Source: an uncultured Alphaproteobacteria bacterium | Lineage (GTDB): Bacteria; Pseudomonadota; Alphaproteobacteria; RF32; CAG-239 | DNA length: 37,039 nucleotides | Assembly: GCA_934254925.1 (NCBI GenBank) | Contig: CAKQMD010000016.1 | Span: 1 to 37,039 of the forward strand | Direction: 5' to 3' | Shown here: positions 1 through 7,219 of the stretch, in pieces | How positions within the stretch are numbered: position 1 is the stretch's first letter | Layout: each line of letters begins with the position of its first letter | The notes under the pieces: model-generated | What the model was told of the DNA's origin: nothing | Seen by the model: only the letters and a program-made list of their open reading frames with translations | Databases searched by the model: none | Translations under genes and position numbers: made by a program

Positions 1-22
1 TTAAACTGATACTGTTACTCAT
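1..22 (-). CDS. Flagellin, N-terminal fragment (runs off the left edge)
   Basis: Read on the minus strand, the first 22 bases give an ATG followed by codons for MSNSISL. This matches the start of the complete flagellin at 7220-9307 (MTNSISL). A good ribosome binding site (AAAGGAG, about 6 bases before the ATG) lies just upstream. The rest of the gene is outside the window. It is the N-terminal D0 helix of a flagellin, a subunit exported through the flagellar secretion system. The identification rests on only seven residues plus the conserved nucleotides shared with the second copy, the ribosome binding site and the promoter upstream, so the fate of the remainder is unknown. Confidence 0.75.
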
Positions 23-113
23 TTCTTCTCCTTTTTAATATCAGGAGTATAAAAGAAATGAGAAATCGGCTCAAAAACCTTACAAAGTTTTTCCTCAGCC
101 AATCGGCGTTTTG

Positions 114-143
114 GATATAATCTATTGATACCGTTATTGTCAA
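114..143 (-). promoter_or_regulatory. Sigma-70-type promoter for the left-edge flagellin
   Basis: On the minus strand a perfect TTGACA -35 box (138-143) is followed after 18 bases by TATATC (114-119; TTATAT at 17 bases is equally possible). This predicts a leader of roughly 85 bases before the flagellin ATG at 22. A flagellar sigma-28 box (GCCGATAA type) with correct spacing is not evident. Assigned by pattern only. Confidence 0.5.
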
Positions 144-151
144 ATTAGACA

Positions 152-181
152 CAAAAAAAGCCCTGCCGGTTGGCAGGGCTT
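152..181 (-). terminator. Intrinsic terminator of the outer-membrane protein pair
   Basis: A GC-rich stem (AAGCCCTGCC / GGCAGGGCTT, arms about 159-167 and 172-181) is followed on the minus strand by a run of T. It sits 5 bases after the stop codon of the gene ending at 186. Confidence 0.9.
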
Positions 182-185
182 AAAC

Positions 186-980
186 TTAAAAAGTATAACG
201 AACACCGAGGGAAAGTTCACTCAGATCGTCAAAATAATCACCGCCGATGGAAACATAGCGATACATGATTCTAAACGCCAAATGCTCGCTGAGCATGACC
301 TGTGCGCCCAAACCTGCCCGGTAAGACAATTTGCTGTCGCTGTAACTGACTTTGTTGGTAGCGACGTTGTTTGCCGTGCTCAAGTCATAAGCGTTCAAGC
401 TGACCGTGCCGTCAATGTCATAATTGGCCAAACCGAGAGAAGCCAAAAACTCTATCTTGGAAGTCAGCGGAATATAAGCGATGGCGTCCAAACCGTAAGC
501 CTTGTATTCCATTTCATATTCGGCTTGCGCAAAATAGTCGCGGGCGTTGTAATGTTCCTGATAGCCGATGTTTTTTTCCGACAGGGACTGTTGATAAAAA
601 GCTTCAAACCCGAGATAACGCCACGGCCGCCAACCAATGTTTCCGCTGATGATCTTGGCGTTGTCGCTGAAGTCTTTCATGGAAGCGGTATAAGTGTCGC
701 CGCCGTATAAAGGGCTTTCGATCTGACTGGTTTTATCGTCAAGCGAAACAAAACCCATCACATAATCCGCCCCGATGCTGAACTTGTTGAAGTCCTCGCG
801 CGGCATCCGCCGGGCAGGGGCTTGTCCCGCCGGAGCGTAAGAAGCGCGCTGCTGCGCTTGCGACTGATTGTAACCATAATCGTAACTATAGTTGCCGACA
901 TAGTTATAATTCTGGGCATAAGCGTTCCCGATGCTGAAAACACCCATCAATCCGACCGTTGCCAAAAGTTTACTTTTCAT
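186..980 (-). CDS. Outer-membrane beta-barrel protein, paralogue A
   Basis: A small porin-like outer-membrane protein of the OmpW/OmpA-like beta-barrel type. The chosen start gives MKSKLLATVG..., a classic signal peptide ending near AYA-Q, and has AAGGAT about 7 bases upstream; an in-frame ATG six codons earlier (998) lacks a ribosome binding site. The mature part begins with a Tyr/Asn/Gln-rich stretch, then alternating hydrophobic/polar strands. It closes with a C-terminal strand ending in Phe (LGVRYTF), the signal expected for Bam-dependent insertion. It is clearly homologous to the upstream gene at 1006-1899: both share a MYRY-SIGGD segment near the C-terminus and a glycine-rich LGxxxYD/LGxxxYK strand in the middle. 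The two genes are 25 bp apart and share one promoter and one terminator. The transported substrate or role cannot be told from the sequence. Confidence 0.8.
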   Translation of the reverse strand: MKSKLLATVGLMGVFSIGNAYAQNYNYVGNYSYDYGYNQSQAQQRASYAPAGQAPARRMPREDFNKFSIGADYVMGFVSLDDKTSQIESPLYGGDTYTASMKDFSDNAKIISGNIGWRPWRYLGFEAFYQQSLSEKNIGYQEHYNARDYFAQAEYEMEYKAYGLDAIAYIPLTSKIEFLASLGLANYDIDGTVSLNAYDLSTANNVATNKVSYSDSKLSYRAGLGAQVMLSEHLAFRIMYRYVSIGGDYFDDLSELSLGVRYTF

Positions 981-1005
981 GTTTTTATCCTTCGCCATCT
1001 GAAAA

Positions 1006-1899
1006 TTAGAACAGGAATCTCATACCCAAAGAAAATTCATTCATATCGTCGACAACATCGCCGCCGATTGAGATATAACGGTACATGGCGCGCAAAACGA
1101 CGCCGTCGACAATGTTAATCTGAGCGCCGATAGCCGCCCTTAAGCCGACTTTGTCTTCGTTGAAGTTCTTTTCGGCGGCAAGCAGGAAGTTGTTGCTGTT
1201 ACCTTCATAAGCGCTGAACACTGCCCTGTTTTTGAATTTATACTGTGCAATACCGGCAGATCCGACAATGTCAAAATAACTTCCGAGGGGAATATAGGCG
1301 ATCAAGTCCAGACCGTAAGCGCTGTAACTGGTGATGTATTCGTTCATCAGATATTTTCCGTCCGCTGCGGCAGGATCGCCAAGAGATGTCCTGTCCAGCT
1401 CATATTTCTGATTGTCTTCATAAGTGCTGAGGTAAAAGGCTTCCAAACCGAACCATTTATTGATGCGCGCACCAAGGACAAAACTTAAAGCATCGTTGTC
1501 GTCAAGGATGCTGTCAGGTTTCATCTCGATAGCGTGGGAAAGAATGATGTCGTCAAAGCTCAAAGTATCTTTTCCGCCCGAAAAACTGGCGCTGGTATAG
1601 TCAAAGCCGACGTAATATTTGAAATAGTTGACGACCTGCAGTTTCTTTTTCACCGCCTTGTTAAAGTCTTTGACGTCTTCCTTGAAGCCTTTGTCATAAC
1701 CGGAATACAAGCTGTCGCATGGACAAAGGACGGTTTTTCCCAAAACGGTTGCGCCGTCGGGACCGTATTTTTCCTCCTGGTCGCAGGGGCACCATTGCAC
1801 GTCGTACAAATCCCCGTAAGACGGCGTTCTTTCGGCAGCAAAAACCTCTTTCACGCCAAACAGGCTCAATAAGCCGATAGTCAGCAGTAACTTTTTCAT
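1006..1899 (-). CDS. Outer-membrane beta-barrel protein, paralogue B with CPCD motifs
   Basis: First gene of the two-gene outer-membrane operon. The start at 1899 (MKKLLLTIGLLSLFG...) has AAGGAAAA upstream and directly opens a signal peptide cleaved near VFA-AE; the longer in-frame start at 1935 would bury that signal and overlap the likely -10 box. After the signal come two CPCD motifs about 20 residues apart (around residues 39-42 and 60-63), then an Asp/Lys-rich segment, then a beta-barrel ending in a Phe-terminated strand (LGMRFLF). The barrel half aligns with paralogue A, but the Cys-rich N-terminal extension is absent there. The four cysteines could form disulfides or a small metal-binding periplasmic or surface extension; that is inference. 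It likely belongs to the general outer membrane beta-barrel domain superfamily, function unknown. Confidence 0.8.
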   Translation of the reverse strand: MKKLLLTIGLLSLFGVKEVFAAERTPSYGDLYDVQWCPCDQEEKYGPDGATVLGKTVLCPCDSLYSGYDKGFKEDVKDFNKAVKKKLQVVNYFKYYVGFDYTSASFSGGKDTLSFDDIILSHAIEMKPDSILDDNDALSFVLGARINKWFGLEAFYLSTYEDNQKYELDRTSLGDPAAADGKYLMNEYITSYSAYGLDLIAYIPLGSYFDIVGSAGIAQYKFKNRAVFSAYEGNSNNFLLAAEKNFNEDKVGLRAAIGAQINIVDGVVLRAMYRYISIGGDVVDDMNEFSLGMRFLF

Positions 1900-1934
1900 C
1901 TGTTTTTTCCTTTGCTGAAGGTTGCTTATGCCCA

Positions 1935-1963
1935 AGCATAAAGATAAGTCGGAAAAATTGCAA
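1935..1963 (-). promoter_or_regulatory. Promoter of the outer-membrane protein pair
   Basis: On the minus strand TTGCAA (1958-1963) is followed after 17 bases by TATGCT (1935-1940), about 35 bases before the chosen start codon at 1899. It supports the downstream start. Confidence 0.5.
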
Positions 1964-2006
1964 ATACTGTCCTTATTTAATACACAACTTTGCCGACCGA
2001 AAAGAC

Positions 2007-2035
2007 TTGAGAAACAAACGGCCTTATGCTACAAT
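2007..2035 (+). promoter_or_regulatory. Promoter of the coiled-coil protein gene
   Basis: TTGAGA (2007-2012), a 17-base spacer, then TACAAT (2030-2035). This is 27 bases before the ATG at 2062, which also has a GGAGG ribosome binding site. Confidence 0.6.
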
Positions 2036-2061
2036 GACAAAAGAGCCCGTGGAGGAAAAAC

Positions 2062-3243
2062 ATGAGAGAAGATGATTTGTCGACACAACGGGAAGGACAA
2101 GCCGCGGAACAGCCGCCGGCAAGCGATTCTCCTCAGAATAACAAAAAGGAAATCGCCGTAACGCCTGACGCGGAATTTTTGCAATACCTCAAAGAAAAAG
2201 ACATCAGCTTGGACTCTTTGAACGGAAAGCCTCAGGAATTGGAAGCCTTGAGAGAGCAATTCGTTCGGCTGAAAGCGCAAAAAGATGACTTGCGTCAGGA
2301 GCTTGAGAGCCGGAAGGAAACCCTGGTGCAAGAACAGGAAGAAATAAACCGCCGGCTGCAAATCAATCAACAGAAGGAAGAAGAGGTCACCCGTCTGTGG
2401 GAAGATGTCCGGGAAGGGGGATGTTCGGGGCAGGAGGAAGCATCGTCCCGCGAGGATGCTCTTTTTTCGCGGATCTTTTCCGGGGAGCGGATCAAAGGTG
2501 CGACGGTTTCTTATTCCGAAAATGTCATAGAGATTCGTCCCGGAGAAGAGTTGCAAAAACAAGGTTACAACGCTCTGACCGTTCGGCGGGAACAAGCCGA
2601 AGAATTAACGGTCAGTGGCGTCGACGGGAAAATTCCCTCAGTTGAAGACTTCAAAATGCTGATTGCTCACGGCAAGTCGCAGGAAATTGTTCTCGGCGAT
2701 ATCCGCGATGACCAATATAAAGCCAATCTGGCGATTGCCGCTTTGGAAAACGGCGTTAAAATCAACAATGTCGAAGTCTTGCGCAATGTCAAAGAAGTGA
2801 CGGAGGAAAGTCTTTCTCGTCTGCAAAAAGCCCTGAAAAGAGCCGAAACGCTCGAAGAAATCAACAGATTAAGAGGAATCTCCCCCTCAAAGGTGCGGCC
2901 GCGGAATGAAAATTTGCCGGCAAAGGAGCAAACCGACGAACAGACGCCTCCCGTTCGGCCGGAAGAAAAGCCAATCAAACAGGAAGAAAAAACAACAGCC
3001 TCTCCCGTGCCGCCGACAGGCGAAAACCAACAGCCGGTTTCTCAAGAAAAGCTTCCGGAGAACAAAGACCGCCCCAAAACGCTGGTTAAGAATCCCAAAG
3101 ATTTGGAAAAACTCCTGAAAATGCGTGGGGTTAAAATCAAAGGCAAAGTGTTAAAGCCAAAGAACAAAAAAAGATCGGCGCAAAACGGAGGAAACCAGGT
3201 CCCCTGGCAGCAGATACGCAATCAACGCCAATTTACAAACTGA
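2062..3243 (+). CDS. Uncharacterised coiled-coil protein with basic, proline-rich tail
   Basis: I do not recognise this 393-residue protein. It has no signal peptide or membrane segment and so is predicted cytoplasmic. Residues 1-35 are polar and probably disordered. Residues about 55-118 are a strong Glu/Gln/Arg/Lys-rich coiled coil. Residues about 140-275 look globular and contain a stretch around 193-236 (DFKMLIAHGK ... AIAALENGVKI) whose pattern recalls the small LPD7-type domain found in relaxase-associated proteins; I would not name it on that basis. Residues 280-393 are Pro/Glu/Lys-rich and end in a very basic segment that could bind nucleic acid. It has its own promoter and a GGAGG site. 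Its 3' end overlaps the convergent xthA gene by 11 bases. Confidence 0.75.
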   Translation: MREDDLSTQREGQAAEQPPASDSPQNNKKEIAVTPDAEFLQYLKEKDISLDSLNGKPQELEALREQFVRLKAQKDDLRQELESRKETLVQEQEEINRRLQINQQKEEEVTRLWEDVREGGCSGQEEASSREDALFSRIFSGERIKGATVSYSENVIEIRPGEELQKQGYNALTVRREQAEELTVSGVDGKIPSVEDFKMLIAHGKSQEIVLGDIRDDQYKANLAIAALENGVKINNVEVLRNVKEVTEESLSRLQKALKRAETLEEINRLRGISPSKVRPRNENLPAKEQTDEQTPPVRPEEKPIKQEEKTTASPVPPTGENQQPVSQEKLPENKDRPKTLVKNPKDLEKLLKMRGVKIKGKVLKPKNKKRSAQNGGNQVPWQQIRNQRQFTN

Positions 3244-4042
3244 TTTCCGCCACCACCGGCACATGGTCCGAGGGGCGTTCTTCTGCCCGAAAACCTTTGC
3301 ATATTTCAATGCCGAGCAATCTCTCTTTCAACGGCGATGTGACCCAGACATGGTCCAGGCGCCGTCCTTTGTTGTTGTCCCGCCATCCCGGATTACGATA
3401 ACTCCACCAGGAGTATATTTTTTCCGGTTCGGGATGAAAAAAGCGCACCGCGTCGGTAAAGTCAAGTGCATGAAACAAACGCTGCAGCCTTTGCACTTCC
3501 ATCGGCGTATGCGAAACGACCTTCAGCATCTGCTTATGACTCCAAACGTCGTTTTCCAACGGCGCAATGTTAAAATCGCCGCAAAAGACCGTTTTCTTAC
3601 CTTCAAACGCGCTTCGCCGCTGTTCATACCACTCCGCAACGTCGTCAATAAAGCTCAGCTTATGCGCAAAGGACAAATTAAGCAGCGGATCGGGAACGTC
3701 GCCGCCGGCCGGGATGTAAATATTGTTGATTTCAATGTCGTCATAAACGCTGGCACGAATATGCCGAGCGTCATGCTTGCCGACCCAATCGGGTTTTTCC
3801 ACCTTGTTGAGCGGCGTTTGCGAGAGAATGGCCACCCCGTTGTAGCCCGGGATGCCGTATAATGCTGTATACGGATAGCCCAAGGCCTCAATTTCCGCAA
3901 AGGGAAAATCCTCTTCTTTGGCTTTGACCTCCTGCAGACAAATGACCTGCGGCCTGATCTCTTCCGCCAGCTTTTTTAACAACGGCAAACGAATGCGAAC
4001 CGAATTGACGTTCCAGCTCGCCAATTTAAAACTTTTGCTCAT
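3233..4042 (-). CDS. xthA: Exodeoxyribonuclease III
   Basis: Class II AP endonuclease and 3'-5' exonuclease of base excision repair. At 269 residues it has normal length, and every signature is present: N11 in the opening ASWNVNS strand, metal ligand E38 (LQEVK), Y109 (IYIPAG), catalytic D156 and N158 (GDFNIAP), D230 (RRLDHVW) and the D259-H260 pair (SDHVPV). The WWSYRNPGWRDNNKG segment is typical of bacterial ExoIII. The gene starts with an ATG that overlaps the lolA stop by 4 bases, so the two are translationally coupled. The lolA-xthA pairing is a familiar alphaproteobacterial arrangement. Its end overlaps the convergent plus-strand gene by 11 bases. Confidence 0.95.
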   Translation of the reverse strand: MSKSFKLASWNVNSVRIRLPLLKKLAEEIRPQVICLQEVKAKEEDFPFAEIEALGYPYTALYGIPGYNGVAILSQTPLNKVEKPDWVGKHDARHIRASVYDDIEINNIYIPAGGDVPDPLLNLSFAHKLSFIDDVAEWYEQRRSAFEGKKTVFCGDFNIAPLENDVWSHKQMLKVVSHTPMEVQRLQRLFHALDFTDAVRFFHPEPEKIYSWWSYRNPGWRDNNKGRRLDHVWVTSPLKERLLGIEICKGFRAEERPSDHVPVVAEISL

Positions 4043-4656
4043 CTTTTTTTGTAGTTCAACGGGGTGTTTCTGGATTTTCTGAATTTGAATAAAGAATCCG
4101 CCAGCGGCATGTCGCGTTCCGCATTGTAAAGGGAAACGGTGATCTCAACGCTTTGCGGATCAATGATCTTCCATTGCTTCAGTTCAAACGGCTCATTGGA
4201 AAAGACCAGCGTAATCGGCCCGATGTCGCCTTTTTCCGTATATTCCAACGTAATCTGCGTCGACCCGGAATCTTTGTAAAAATCGGTGACTTTGATTTTT
4301 TTGCCATCGATTTTGATGTCGTTGGCCAAAATTAGCGATGCAGGAATGTCGTCATAATCAATATGCGTAACCTGATCAAGCTCTTTGTCGTTATAAACGA
4401 TGAAGTTGCCGTCCCCGACAATCAAAACCGAAGTCGGATCGTTATATTCCATGCGGATTTTATTGGGCTTGGCAATATAGATTTTGCCGTCGGCGGTGCC
4501 GCCGTTGCTGGCCATCTGCACAAAATCCGCCTGCAGGTTTTTAATGCCGTTGAGATAGTTTTCCACCTTTTGAATGTCGGCGGCGGTTTGGGCTTGAGCC
4601 GGTGCAAAGGCTCCAAACAGGGCCATCAATACCGGCAACATCAAGATTTTTTTCAT
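4039..4656 (-). CDS. lolA: Outer-membrane lipoprotein carrier protein LolA family
   Basis: Periplasmic chaperone that takes lipoproteins from the LolCDE complex to the outer membrane. The 205-residue product has a signal peptide (MKKILMLPVLMALFG...) cleaved around residue 20-22 in the APAQAQ region. The mature part shows the LolA pattern: an early helix with NLQADFVQM, the GKIYIAKPNKIRMEY strand pair, VGDGNFIVYND, and later DFYKDSGS and the FELKQWKIIDPQ block. No membrane segment is left after cleavage. It is the first gene of a two-gene unit with xthA, overlapping it by 4 bases. The usual upstream neighbour ftsK is not here; instead a small unknown gene lies upstream on the same strand with its own terminator. 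Confidence 0.88.
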   Translation of the reverse strand: MKKILMLPVLMALFGAFAPAQAQTAADIQKVENYLNGIKNLQADFVQMASNGGTADGKIYIAKPNKIRMEYNDPTSVLIVGDGNFIVYNDKELDQVTHIDYDDIPASLILANDIKIDGKKIKVTDFYKDSGSTQITLEYTEKGDIGPITLVFSNEPFELKQWKIIDPQSVEITVSLYNAERDMPLADSLFKFRKSRNTPLNYKKR

Positions 4657-4747
4657 GAGTCAACCTTTGCTTATGAGTCGTTTTTTACTAATATAATCAA
4701 TAATTTTTGAGAATAAAACCATAATCTTGCATTTTCCCGTTACAAAA

Positions 4748-4776
4748 AAATCCTCCGCAAAAAACTGCGGAGGATT
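4748..4776 (-). terminator. Intrinsic terminator of the small Cys-tailed gene
   Basis: Arms AAATCCTCCGC (4748-4758) and GCGGAGGATTT (4766-4776) enclose a 7-base A-rich loop, with A/T runs on both sides. It lies 17 bases after the stop at 4794, so it ends the minus-strand small gene and isolates it from lolA. Confidence 0.85.
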
Positions 4777-4793
4777 TTTCTTGGATACAAAGA

Positions 4794-4925
4794 CTATTTG
4801 TTGTCGCAGCCGCAAGAGGTGCAGCCGGACTTTTGGGAAGAAGGTTTGGAGGAAGAGGAGGATTTGTCTTCCGGTTTGTTGCTGGAAGCGCTGGCTGATT
4901 TCATGGTATTGTTTTTACACGACAT
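4794..4925 (-). CDS. Small Ser/Lys-rich protein with CTSCGC tail
   Basis: A 43-residue protein. The start at 4925 is set by AAGGAGATATGTT directly upstream, a strong ribosome binding site; a longer in-frame reading from 5012 has no such site. The product begins MSCKNNTMKS, runs through a low-complexity Ser/Lys/Pro linker, and ends GCTSCGCDNK. The four cysteines (one near the start, three in the tail) suggest metal binding or redox chemistry, but no family is recognised. A dedicated ribosome binding site and terminator argue that it is a real single-gene transcript rather than noise. It is too short to rule out a chance reading frame completely. Confidence 0.65.
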   Translation of the reverse strand: MSCKNNTMKSASASSNKPEDKSSSSSKPSSQKSGCTSCGCDNK

Positions 4926-5056
4926 AACATATCTCCTTAAAAAATTAAAAAACGGCATGTCTCCATGCGACAAGGAAGATGTAATCGCCGTTACGGTGAA
5001 AACAATAAACAATAAGTATGGCTAGCCCGATGACTATAACCGTTTGATACTAAAGC

Positions 5057-5986
5057 TCAGGCATTTCTGACCTTAAAGACGCCGTTTTCAAAACCTTGGA
5101 TTCCTTTGTCGGTTTCGGCCAGTTCCAGGCGCTTTTCCGCCAAGGCGGCATATTCCTTCTCCCGTTCGATGCCGAGATAATGCCGGCCGAGTTTTTTTGC
5201 CGTGACCGCCGTTGTTCCCGAGCCCAGAAAAGGGTCGAAAACCAAATCGCCGGGTCGGCTGGAAGCCAAAATGAGTTTAGCCATGAGCTTTTCGGGCTTT
5301 TGCGTCGGGTGGGGCGTGTTTTCCGCCATGGACCAAAAGGGAATGGAAATGTCCGTCCAGATGTTGGAAGGATGCGTATAGCGGATTTTGTCTCCGCCGC
5401 TGTCAATCCAATCTTTAGGCCGTCCGCCGGCGTCACGATACGGTGCCAAAACCGGCTTTTGCATTTTGACCGCATCCAGGTTGAAGACATAATCCTTTGA
5501 TTTGGTAAAAAACCAGATATCTTCCAAACAGTTTTTCCAATTGTTTTTTGCCCCGCGGCCTTTTTCCCTCTCCCAGGAAATCCGATTCTGCAGAAAAAAA
5601 TATTGTCCGGCAACTTCGGGAATCGCAATTGAGGTTTTCCAATCCGCGCAAATATAAATGCTGGCATGCTCTTTCAACAGACGCACGGTTTTTTTCAGCC
5701 AACCGTCCAGCCATTGCTTGTAATCTTCCAGCCCCATCTCTTTAAAAGTCCGCCCGCCGAAAGTTTTCGTCAGGTTGTAAGGCGGATCAACAATCATCAG
5801 GTCCACGAAAGCGTCAGGCAACAAATCCAACGCCGCAAAGGCGTCCTGCCGCAAAACGACATCGCAAAGATCTTCCGGCACATAAGTCTTGCCAGCCGAA
5901 AGTTTCCGGGATTTTGCCGCATAAAAGGCCGTTTCTTTGCCGGATAACGCGATTGTCTTGTTGCGGGGCGCCCGGGAAGCCTTCAT
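5057..5986 (-). CDS. Orphan DNA (adenine/cytosine-N4) methyltransferase, beta class
   Basis: Site-specific amino-methyltransferase using S-adenosylmethionine. The catalytic motif IV DPPY (67-70) comes first, and the SAM-binding motif DPFLGSGTT (251-259) follows near the C-terminus, with HPTQKP (226-231) between them: the beta-class order. The target-recognition part is the region between, roughly 75-220. At 309 residues it resembles MboII/RsrI-like enzymes. It lacks the C-terminal extension that the cell-cycle enzyme CcrM has, so I do not call it CcrM. No restriction endonuclease gene is adjacent. It follows HPr with only 6 bases between stop and start and weak ribosome-binding sequence, so it is co-transcribed with the PTS genes. 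Target sequence cannot be read from the protein. Confidence 0.9.
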   Translation of the reverse strand: MKASRAPRNKTIALSGKETAFYAAKSRKLSAGKTYVPEDLCDVVLRQDAFAALDLLPDAFVDLMIVDPPYNLTKTFGGRTFKEMGLEDYKQWLDGWLKKTVRLLKEHASIYICADWKTSIAIPEVAGQYFFLQNRISWEREKGRGAKNNWKNCLEDIWFFTKSKDYVFNLDAVKMQKPVLAPYRDAGGRPKDWIDSGGDKIRYTHPSNIWTDISIPFWSMAENTPHPTQKPEKLMAKLILASSRPGDLVFDPFLGSGTTAVTAKKLGRHYLGIEREKEYAALAEKRLELAETDKGIQGFENGVFKVRNA

Positions 5987-5992
5987 GACGTT

Positions 5993-6274
5993 TTATTCTT
6001 CGCCGAATTTGTTGTTTAACAGGGTCGTCAAAGCTTCCAGCGCTTCTTTGGCTTGATTGCCTTTGGTGGTAACGCTGATGGTCGTACCCTGTGCGGCAGC
6101 CAGCATCATCAACCCCATGATGGAACAGCCGCTGACGCATTGACCGATTCTCTCGACGTTCACTTCGGCATCAAAAGCCTCGACCGTTTTGACAAAAGCT
6201 GCGGCGGCGCGGGCATGCAACCCTTTTTTGTTTTTGATTTCCAAATCGGCCTTAAAGATTGTCTCGTCGTTCAT
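5993..6274 (-). CDS. ptsH: Phosphocarrier protein HPr (PTS/nitrogen-PTS type)
   Basis: Small phosphotransfer protein that carries phosphate from enzyme I to EIIA proteins. The phosphorylated histidine H20 lies in GLHARAAA, and the regulatory serine S51 lies in CSIMGLMMLAA, the site used by HPr kinase in organisms that have it. At 93 residues it is normal length. In alphaproteobacteria this protein usually works in a regulatory PTS rather than in sugar uptake. It sits 3 bases after the EIIA gene and 6 bases before the methyltransferase. Enzyme I and HPr kinase are not in the window. Confidence 0.95.
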   Translation of the reverse strand: MNDETIFKADLEIKNKKGLHARAAAAFVKTVEAFDAEVNVERIGQCVSGCSIMGLMMLAAAQGTTISVTTKGNQAKEALEALTTLLNNKFGEE

Positions 6275-6277
6275 TTT

Positions 6278-6676
6278 TTACATTCCCAATAATTGCGAGG
6301 CCACGTTGATGTATTTTTTTCCGGCTTCCTGCGCGCCGAACACCGTGTCTTTCAGGTTCTTTTCTTTCCTCAGCGAGGCGATTTTGATCAGCATCGGCAA
6401 ATTGACACCGGCGATGATTTCCACTTTGGCCCGATCCATGATGGAGATAGCCAGGTTGGAGGGCGTGCCGCCGAACATGTCCGTCAAGACGACGACCCCG
6501 TCGCCGCTGTCGACTTTGCCCACTTTTTCCAAAATTTCGCTGCGGCGCATCTCCATGTTGTCTTCCGGCCCGATGCAGACCGCCTCGACGTTTTCTTGTT
6601 TGCCGACCACGTGCTGCATGGCCGAAATAAATTCCAACGCCAGATTACCGTGTGTTACCAATACTAAACCGATCAT
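6278..6676 (-). CDS. PTS EIIA component, mannose (ManX) family
   Basis: A 132-residue single-domain EIIA of the mannose family. The phosphorylation site is H9 in LVLVTHG, and the LTDMFGGTPSN segment around residues 75-87 is the family signature. The start at 6676 follows the stop of the upstream gene by one base (TGA-A-ATG) with AGGA upstream; a longer reading frame to 6871 exists but overlaps the upstream gene and lacks family similarity. Alphaproteobacteria carry this protein next to HPr, where it serves phosphorylation-dependent regulation of carbon or nitrogen metabolism without a sugar permease. No EIIB, IIC or IID gene is present here. Confidence 0.92.
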   Translation of the reverse strand: MIGLVLVTHGNLALEFISAMQHVVGKQENVEAVCIGPEDNMEMRRSEILEKVGKVDSGDGVVVLTDMFGGTPSNLAISIMDRAKVEIIAGVNLPMLIKIASLRKEKNLKDTVFGAQEAGKKYINVASQLLGM

Positions 6677-6677
6677 T

Positions 6678-7109
6678 TCAATCCTGTCCTTCAGCGTCCG
6701 TATTATTGCTCCAGCAGCGAACGGCGCCAAAGCTTTTGAGGACGTCTTCTTTGCTTTTGGCTTTGATGATTTCGTCGGCGCGGGTTTGGCGTCCTTCAAA
6801 AACGATTTCTTCGACATTGTCGACGGAAACGGCGTAAACTCGCTCGACCATTTTACCCTTGAGCTCCACAATCATCACGAACTCGGCCTCGGCCAGAGGA
6901 CCTTTGGTTTCCTCGTCGATGTTATCCAACCGCACGGCCAGGCGTCCGTCGCGTTTAAGCAGGGCGGTTTTCTTGCCGTCGAATTCCAAAATCGGGTTTA
7001 CCGGAGCGCCGTCGCGGGCGTCGATAAAAATTGCCAACTCGCCGTATTTGTTTTCGATGATTTCATAAAAATCCTGTTTTTCAACCAAAGTATAATATTG
7101 CGTTTCCAT
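6678..7109 (-). CDS. Uncharacterised protein leading the PTS operon
   Basis: A 143-residue soluble protein I do not recognise. It has no signal peptide, membrane segment or cysteine cluster. It is rich in short beta-strand-like stretches, for example GELAIFIDARDG, KKTALLKRDGRL and VMIVELKGKMVERVYAVSV, followed by a helical C-terminal third, so it is probably a small mixed alpha/beta domain. In many alphaproteobacteria the position upstream of EIIA is held by HPr kinase or RapZ; this is neither (no Walker A motif). It opens the operon, is one base from the EIIA start, and has a promoter just upstream, so a role linked to the PTS is plausible but unproven. Confidence 0.7.
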   Translation of the reverse strand: METQYYTLVEKQDFYEIIENKYGELAIFIDARDGAPVNPILEFDGKKTALLKRDGRLAVRLDNIDEETKGPLAEAEFVMIVELKGKMVERVYAVSVDNVEEIVFEGRQTRADEIIKAKSKEDVLKSFGAVRCWSNNTDAEGQD

Positions 7110-7145
7110 TTTTTCACCTTGTCGGTTGTCTCATAAATTAAAACC

Positions 7146-7174
7146 ATGCTATAACATTAAGCGCAAACTGTCAA
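7146..7174 (-). promoter_or_regulatory. Promoter of the PTS-methyltransferase operon
   Basis: On the minus strand TTGACA (7169-7174), a 17-base spacer and TAGCAT (7146-7151). It lies about 37 bases before the first start codon at 7109. Confidence 0.65.
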
Positions 7175-7219
7175 TTTTGAGTTAATAAAAAAGGAAAAAG
7201 CTTGCCGGTAAGACTAAAC

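Noticed and set aside
5057..5986. Calling the methyltransferase CcrM
   Set aside because: It has DPPY and beta order like CcrM, but the region after motif I is too short (no C-terminal extension) and the middle differs.
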